Positions 16,854 through 20,671 of a DNA stretch of 20,671 nucleotides are shown here, piece by piece (positions within the stretch are counted from its first letter, which is position 1; each line of letters starts with the position of its first letter). Both the position numbers and the translations under genes were made by a program. The stretch is from Chara braunii (taxonomy: Eukaryota; Streptophyta; Charophyceae; Charales; Characeae): the NCBI GenBank assembly GCA_003427395.1, contig BFEA01001232.1:58562-79232 (forward strand), in the 5' to 3' direction. A model generated the notes under the pieces. It was not told where the DNA came from. It saw only the letters and a program-made list of their open reading frames with translations, and made no database searches.

Positions 16854-17972
16854 AGTAGTAACATGAAGCAGAATACAACAAAATACGATCCACAGACCAC
16901 ACGACCAACCCTCGACGCATTCCGTGAATTTTCGTCTATCCCGCACATAGACTCTTCAAGAGGACAAATCACAAGATGTCGTCCTACTACTGATAGGGGC
17001 CATACCCATGCCTTGCCCTTATATATAGCTAGCCTATTCCCAATTTACCCATCACCCTCGCAGCAGCGCAACTGGAAACAAAAGTAATCACAGCCAATCA
17101 CAAAGAGAGAAGTCGTCGAGAAAAAAAATGTTCATGCGAAGCAGCCCTAAATGTCCTGAAACCTGTCACAAGGAGAGGACCACCACTCGTTATACTGCCT
17201 GATTATAGTGAAGGCACACACCTGCCACACAGACAAACAAGACAAGAGAGCAATCACAACACAGCCATAGCATAGTCGCCAAACTGGATGTCGTCCTCGG
17301 AATAGAGATTCACGTCGCTGGATGTCGTAAAAGCGTCAGGCAGGCGGGTACAACAGTACACCGCTGGAGGGGCACACAAGGTTATCACCGACACCCAGAG
17401 TGTCGCCTTCGCTCACGCTACAACCGTCGACGCACGTTCTAAATTAGAATGAAAGGAAAAGCTCGGGCAACTGCCCATGTAAATACTGGATCCGTGACGC
17501 GAGGTCCCACGCAGGAGCCCAACAAGAGCTTTAGGTGTACCAAAAACCGTCCACTGGCGAAGTAGTGTCAGGAGACCGATCGTGGGCACAAAACAGTGAA
17601 AACGCATGTACGCGGGAAAAAGGACTAAAGTCACAACCAGTCCGCTTTGGATACCAGAACCCCAAATCATACAACCGCAATAAATTCGCTGAACTATGCA
17701 GTAAAAGCGGTCAGGTAACGGGACCTAAATAATAGCATACCCAGGTACCAGGGTAATACTCTGTTAGTACCAGGTATCCGCAAAAAAAACCCTATGCAAA
17801 AAATGTCGAAAGCTTCCCCGATTGCATCAACTGTGGCCAAAAGGGACCTAGTTAAATAACAAAAGATAGACCATCAAACAAAGCCCAGTGTGCCGCAAAA
17901 AATCTCGAGCATCGATGACATGGTATATAAGGCCCATAGCGAGCCTGTTTGGCAAAAACTCCAAACCCCAGA
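16854..17972 (-). mobile_element. 5'-truncated Penelope-like element copy (3' region only)
   Basis: This is an inverted copy of 5032-6146. It matches along its whole length with substitutions and small indels, including shared open segments (VFGTPKALVGLLRGTS, FSFHSNLERASTVVA), the TATA run, the hairpin region and the hammerhead. Its 3' boundary (CATGTTACTACT at 16854-16865, minus strand) is the same as in copy 1, while no RT sequence precedes it at 17973 and beyond. A common 3' end with a missing 5' part is what target-primed reverse transcription produces. Confidence 0.75.
16909..16964 (-). ncRNA. Hammerhead ribozyme relic with altered core
   Basis: Stem I 5' arm TCCTC (16964-16960), stem II GTCTAT/ATAGAC (16952-16947 with 16939-16934), a GAAA-type box from 16933, cleavage-site GTC (after 16914) and 3' arm GAGGG (16913-16909) are present. 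The core reads TTGAAGA instead of CTGAAGA, changing the essential first C, and stem III is longer (ATTC/GAAT) but out of register by one base. Self-cleavage is unlikely. Confidence 0.7.
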
Positions 17973-18175
17973 CAGGGCATCGAATAGTTCTCCCCTAACC
18001 CTCCCCGGTCACCACTCATAGTTACTGAGACATTTTTTCGAACAGGATCAAAATCGTCCACTTCCGAGGAACGGATGAAAGAGAACAACTTGGCTTGAAC
18101 CCTTGATCAAACCAATAGGACAACAACCAACCAATGGAAAATTAGGAACAACTGGGAGGACCCCCCCGACCGAGC
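17973..18175. other. Unassigned flank of the truncated PLE copy
   Basis: The minus-strand frame running into the PLE copy (from about 18088) reads IRSSEVDDFDPVRKNVSVTM and has no match to the RT region of copy 1. No supported feature. Confidence 0.3.
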
Positions 18176-18950
18176 GGATCACATACAATCGAAGGGCTTA
18201 GCCCCCGAGCGACCCGCCTACAGCCAGACCACTAGAACCAGTTGACACGGGAAGGGTAAGTTGGAAATATGCGGAAGATACCATGCAGTGACAAATGGAG
18301 GAAGCAAGAGAATTCGGAGGAAACGCTACACTGCCAAAGCACACTTTGACATGATCAAGGAATCATTGGACTATTGGAACCCGACCAAACGGGTCACATA
18401 CGATCGAAGGACTCAGCCCTTGAAGGATCTCGCCTACACCCACACCACCGAAATCGGTTGGCACGGGAAGGGTAGGACGAAAATCAGTGGGAGATATTGT
18501 ACGGTGATAGAGAGAGNGAACTAGAATTTTCNAAAAAACAGCACTACACCACCAAAACACACTTTGACGTGATCGAGAAATCGCTCAGCGTTGATCTCTG
18601 CGACGCTAATCGAACAACGTCTTAGAATAACCGTATTTTTGCACTCTTGATCCCACACATACAGAATGGCGGTGACATATGATCGAAGGACTCAGCCCTT
18701 GAGGGACCTCACCTAAACCCAAACCATCAAAATCGGTTGGCACGGGAAGGATAGGACGGAAATCAGTGGGAAATACCGTATGGTGACAGATAGAGAGAAC
18801 TAGAAGTTTCGAAAAACAACACCACACTGCCAAAACGCACTTCGACGTGATCGAGAAATTGCTTAGCGGTGATCTCATCGATGGTAATCGAACAACGCCT
18901 CAGAATAAGCGTATTTTTGCTCTCTTGACCCCGCACATACGGAATGGTGG
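18176..18950 (+). repeat. Tandem repeats, ~279-bp unit
   Basis: CACATACGATCGAAGGACTC-like unit starts occur at about 18178, 18393 and 18672. Units 2 (about 18391-18669) and 3 (18670-18948) are near full-length copies with a 279-bp offset. Unit 1 (18176-18390) is shorter and lacks the last ~65 bp. Shared landmarks are GTTGGCACGGGAAGG, CACTTTGACGTGATCGAGAAAT and CCGCACATACGGAATGG. Minus-strand frames through the units are repeat-encoded. Confidence 0.8.
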
Positions 18951-18994
18951 TGACTCCACCCATGGGAACTGCATTTATCCATATCAACACCCAT

Positions 18995-19002
18995 TATAAA
19001 TA
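18995..19002 (+). promoter_or_regulatory. TATA box TATAAATA
   Basis: A consensus plant-type TATA box sits 45 nt after the last 279-bp repeat. A start site near 19025-19030 would be expected. A second TATAAATA occurs at about 19436-19443 in less suggestive context. Confidence 0.4.
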
Positions 19003-19119
19003 CAGTTACTCCTTCCCACATAAGCCATTCACTTTCCTATCAATTGCATGCGATTACTTGTACGAGGGAGCTGCTCACTCAGAAGTGTGATTGCTATGGA
19101 GACTCTTAACTTGGATAAC

Positions 19120-19168
19120 TTGCTAAAGAGCAAAACGAAGAGCTAAAGAGCTAAAGAGCAAAACGAAG
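19120..19168 (+). repeat. Short direct repeats (CTAAAGAG / CAAAACGAAGA)
   Basis: The blocks CTAAAGAG (three times) and CAAAACGAAGA (twice) alternate within 50 nt, as in a small slipped-strand duplication. Confidence 0.6.
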
Positions 19169-19308
19169 ACGAAGTGGTATGACCCCCTAATGTCCTAGTC
19201 TCTTTTCTCTGTCCTCCTTTGGACCTTGTGGAAATGTTTGTGTGTATGGCATGTTATGCAATGTGCAGGTGCACTGGTGAAGTGATATATCCCTTTGATG
19301 ATCCGACA

Positions 19309-20140
19309 AGTGGTATCGGTGAAAGACATTTTAGGGGCAGCCACACCCTCGCTGCATGAAGCTTTTGCCTACCTTCTAGTCGTGCAATCTACTTTTGCGT
19401 GTTAGCTTCCTCAGTACAAGAGCTCTACTACATCCTATAAATACTTGCATGAATGCTAACGGAGAACGGATGCTAATATAGATTCCACGGCCCCTTCCTC
19501 CGCCATTCTTCTTTCTCCCATTAGCAGTTGCCCAACACCCTCCTCCCTCCCCCGTGCCCTTAGAGTATGGTGTAGTCACAGAGTACCAATTGTAATCGGA
19601 TAGTCAACTAAATTAAGGGAATAGGGAACACACATACTTGATATAGGAATGACCATTGGACATATACATGTAGATTACTCGAAACGGCGGAGTTTTTGTG
19701 TTTCTGGCGATAATACAGCTATGAGCAGCATCTTGACGGACTAAATTACTCATATACAGTCAATTGTAGTCCAAATACGATTCATTGTTGAGACACTCGA
19801 CAAAATAAAAATCTATATATTAAATGTACTCTAGTTCCTTTTGGCTTTCCAATGGTTAAGGAATAGGTGTATACTACATTGTATAGTTAGGAGCAAGGGC
19901 TTAAATAGGGAAAACATATGTAGCATGAGAGGGGCAGAAAGAAGGGTGGGTCATGATGAGTAACCTGTAGACAACCATCGGACATGGATGGAGAAGGTGA
20001 TTGGACCAGAAACTATGGCATCCGGACGAGTTTTTAGGACGATGGAGAGCAATGGGACATGATGGCGATCGAGGGAACAAAGGAATATTTTCGAATGAAT
20101 TGTCCTCTCATCCACTTGTGGACTTGGTTACAAATCATAG
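19309..20140. other. AT-rich region without a supported gene
   Basis: Apart from the primer-binding-site-like sequence at 19311-19321, I see no coding region, RNA gene or repeat family. If this is the internal part of a retrotransposon, its gag has decayed beyond recognition. Confidence 0.35.
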
Positions 20141-20149
20141 GCTTAGCCC

Positions 20150-20190
20150 CTCTTCTTTTTTTTTTTTTTCTTCTTCTTCTTCTTTTTTGT
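20150..20190 (+). repeat. Poly-T and (TTC)n microsatellite
   Basis: A run of about 15 Ts is followed by five TTC repeats and a further T run. Simple-sequence DNA. Confidence 0.85.
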
Positions 20191-20436
20191 AGATGATATT
20201 TTTCTGCATCAGACTAAAATTTACATAAAGATCGGGATAACCATTGAGAGATTGAACTTTCACGGGTGATCGAACTTGTGGGACAATTTTTTGTGTTAAA
20301 ATGTGTTGCTGATTCCACGGGTACGATTGCGAGCAATTTCAATTGGTAAACTGAATGGCATACTGATCATAGGGGAAAGGGAACATACTTGTGTAATTGC
20401 TTACCGCTACTGAGCTACACCCCTCCCTTCCGCTCT
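20191..20436. other. AT-rich segment, nothing recognised
   Basis: No open frame, repeat or motif that I can support. Confidence 0.4.
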
Positions 20437-20635
20437 TTCTAATTATTTTTCCCTCTCTCATGTCTCTCTTTCTTCTATCTTTTGTCTTCTTTCCTTCTTC
20501 TTCTTCTCTCCCTCTCTCTCTTTTCTTTCTCTTTGTTTCTTTCTTCTGCTTTTTTTTTCTTCTCTTCTCTTTTCTATTTTTATTTTTTCTCCTTCCCCCT
20601 TCGTATTCGTTTTCCCCCGCTATCTTTTTTCTCTC

Positions 20636-20671
<36 letters not shown>
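20437..20671 (+). repeat. Pyrimidine tract ending in (CT)n
   Basis: Over 200 nt are almost purely C and T on the plus strand, and 20639-20671 is uninterrupted (CT)n running off the window end. Such homopurine/homopyrimidine DNA can form triplex structures and is hard to assemble, which may explain why the sequence stops here. Confidence 0.9.

Larger units (their letters stand above)
18176..19308 (+). mobile_element. Possible 5' LTR of a retrotransposon
   Basis: The tandem repeats are followed by a TATA box (TATAAATA at 18995-19002), then about 300 nt, then ATCCGACA at 19301-19308, AG, and TGGTATCGGTG at 19311-19321. The last resembles the primer-binding site complementary to the 3' end of initiator tRNA-Met (TGGTATCAGAG type), and LTRs usually end in CA just before it. 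Repeats upstream of a TATA box fit an LTR U3 enhancer. No gag ORF follows, the left end is not defined and no second LTR is in the window. Confidence 0.35.

Noticed and set aside
5032-17972. A single ~13-kb DNA transposon with 1.1-kb terminal inverted repeats
   Set aside because: No transposase is visible, the repeats carry PLE features, and one repeat is continuous with an RT; two PLE insertions explain it more simply.

Overview
The window looks like nuclear, repeat-dominated DNA of a eukaryote. The evidence is long gene-poor stretches, coding regions broken by stops and frameshifts, spliceosomal-type acceptor sites, scattered single Ns, retroelement remnants and dense families of short repeats. 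The permuted Penelope-like element and the style of the zinc-knuckle/SAP-like coding suggest a charophyte green alga such as Chara. That is recognition, not proof. No intact housekeeping gene, tRNA or rRNA is visible.

Layout. 1-240: unassigned. 240-1400: an array of degenerate repeats, each carrying a 24-bp palindrome (GAAGTTCG, 8 nt, CGAACTTC). 1500-2250: a decayed plus-strand coding region. 2300-6146: a decayed Penelope-like retroelement (PLE) with a GIY-YIG nuclease domain upstream of the reverse transcriptase (RT), ending in a 3' region with a TATA-like box and a hammerhead ribozyme. 6150-6560: a GC-rich/poly-T segment that may be LTR-derived. 7140-7740: tandem repeats holding a diverged, inverted version of the palindrome. 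8364-9445 (minus): a C48/Ulp1-type cysteine protease gene, probably spliced. 9411-10042: a 316-bp tandem duplication that copies its splice acceptor.

10551-16315 (minus): a long decayed coding unit. In order it encodes a CCHC zinc knuckle, a charged coiled coil, a SAP-like segment, a ParB/Srx-like domain, a degenerate beta-class DNA-methyltransferase-like region, a tail with 22-residue repeats encoded by the palindrome, and an acidic C-terminal domain. From 14577 to 10551 it stays in one frame, broken only by four stop codons.

16854-17972 (minus): a second, 5'-truncated copy of the PLE 3' region with a mutated hammerhead. 18176-18950: two and a half ~279-bp tandem repeats, followed by a TATA box and a tRNA-Met-like primer-binding site, consistent with a retrotransposon LTR. 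19320-20671: AT-rich DNA ending in pyrimidine tracts and a (CT)n microsatellite.

How it fits together. The PLE parts form one system: nuclease and RT for insertion, a promoter plus ribozyme in the terminal repeat, and a 5'-truncated copy sharing the same 3' end. The best candidate for something undescribed is the minus-strand unit combining nucleocapsid-like, ParB-like and methyltransferase-like modules, together with the palindromic repeat family that has entered its coding sequence.
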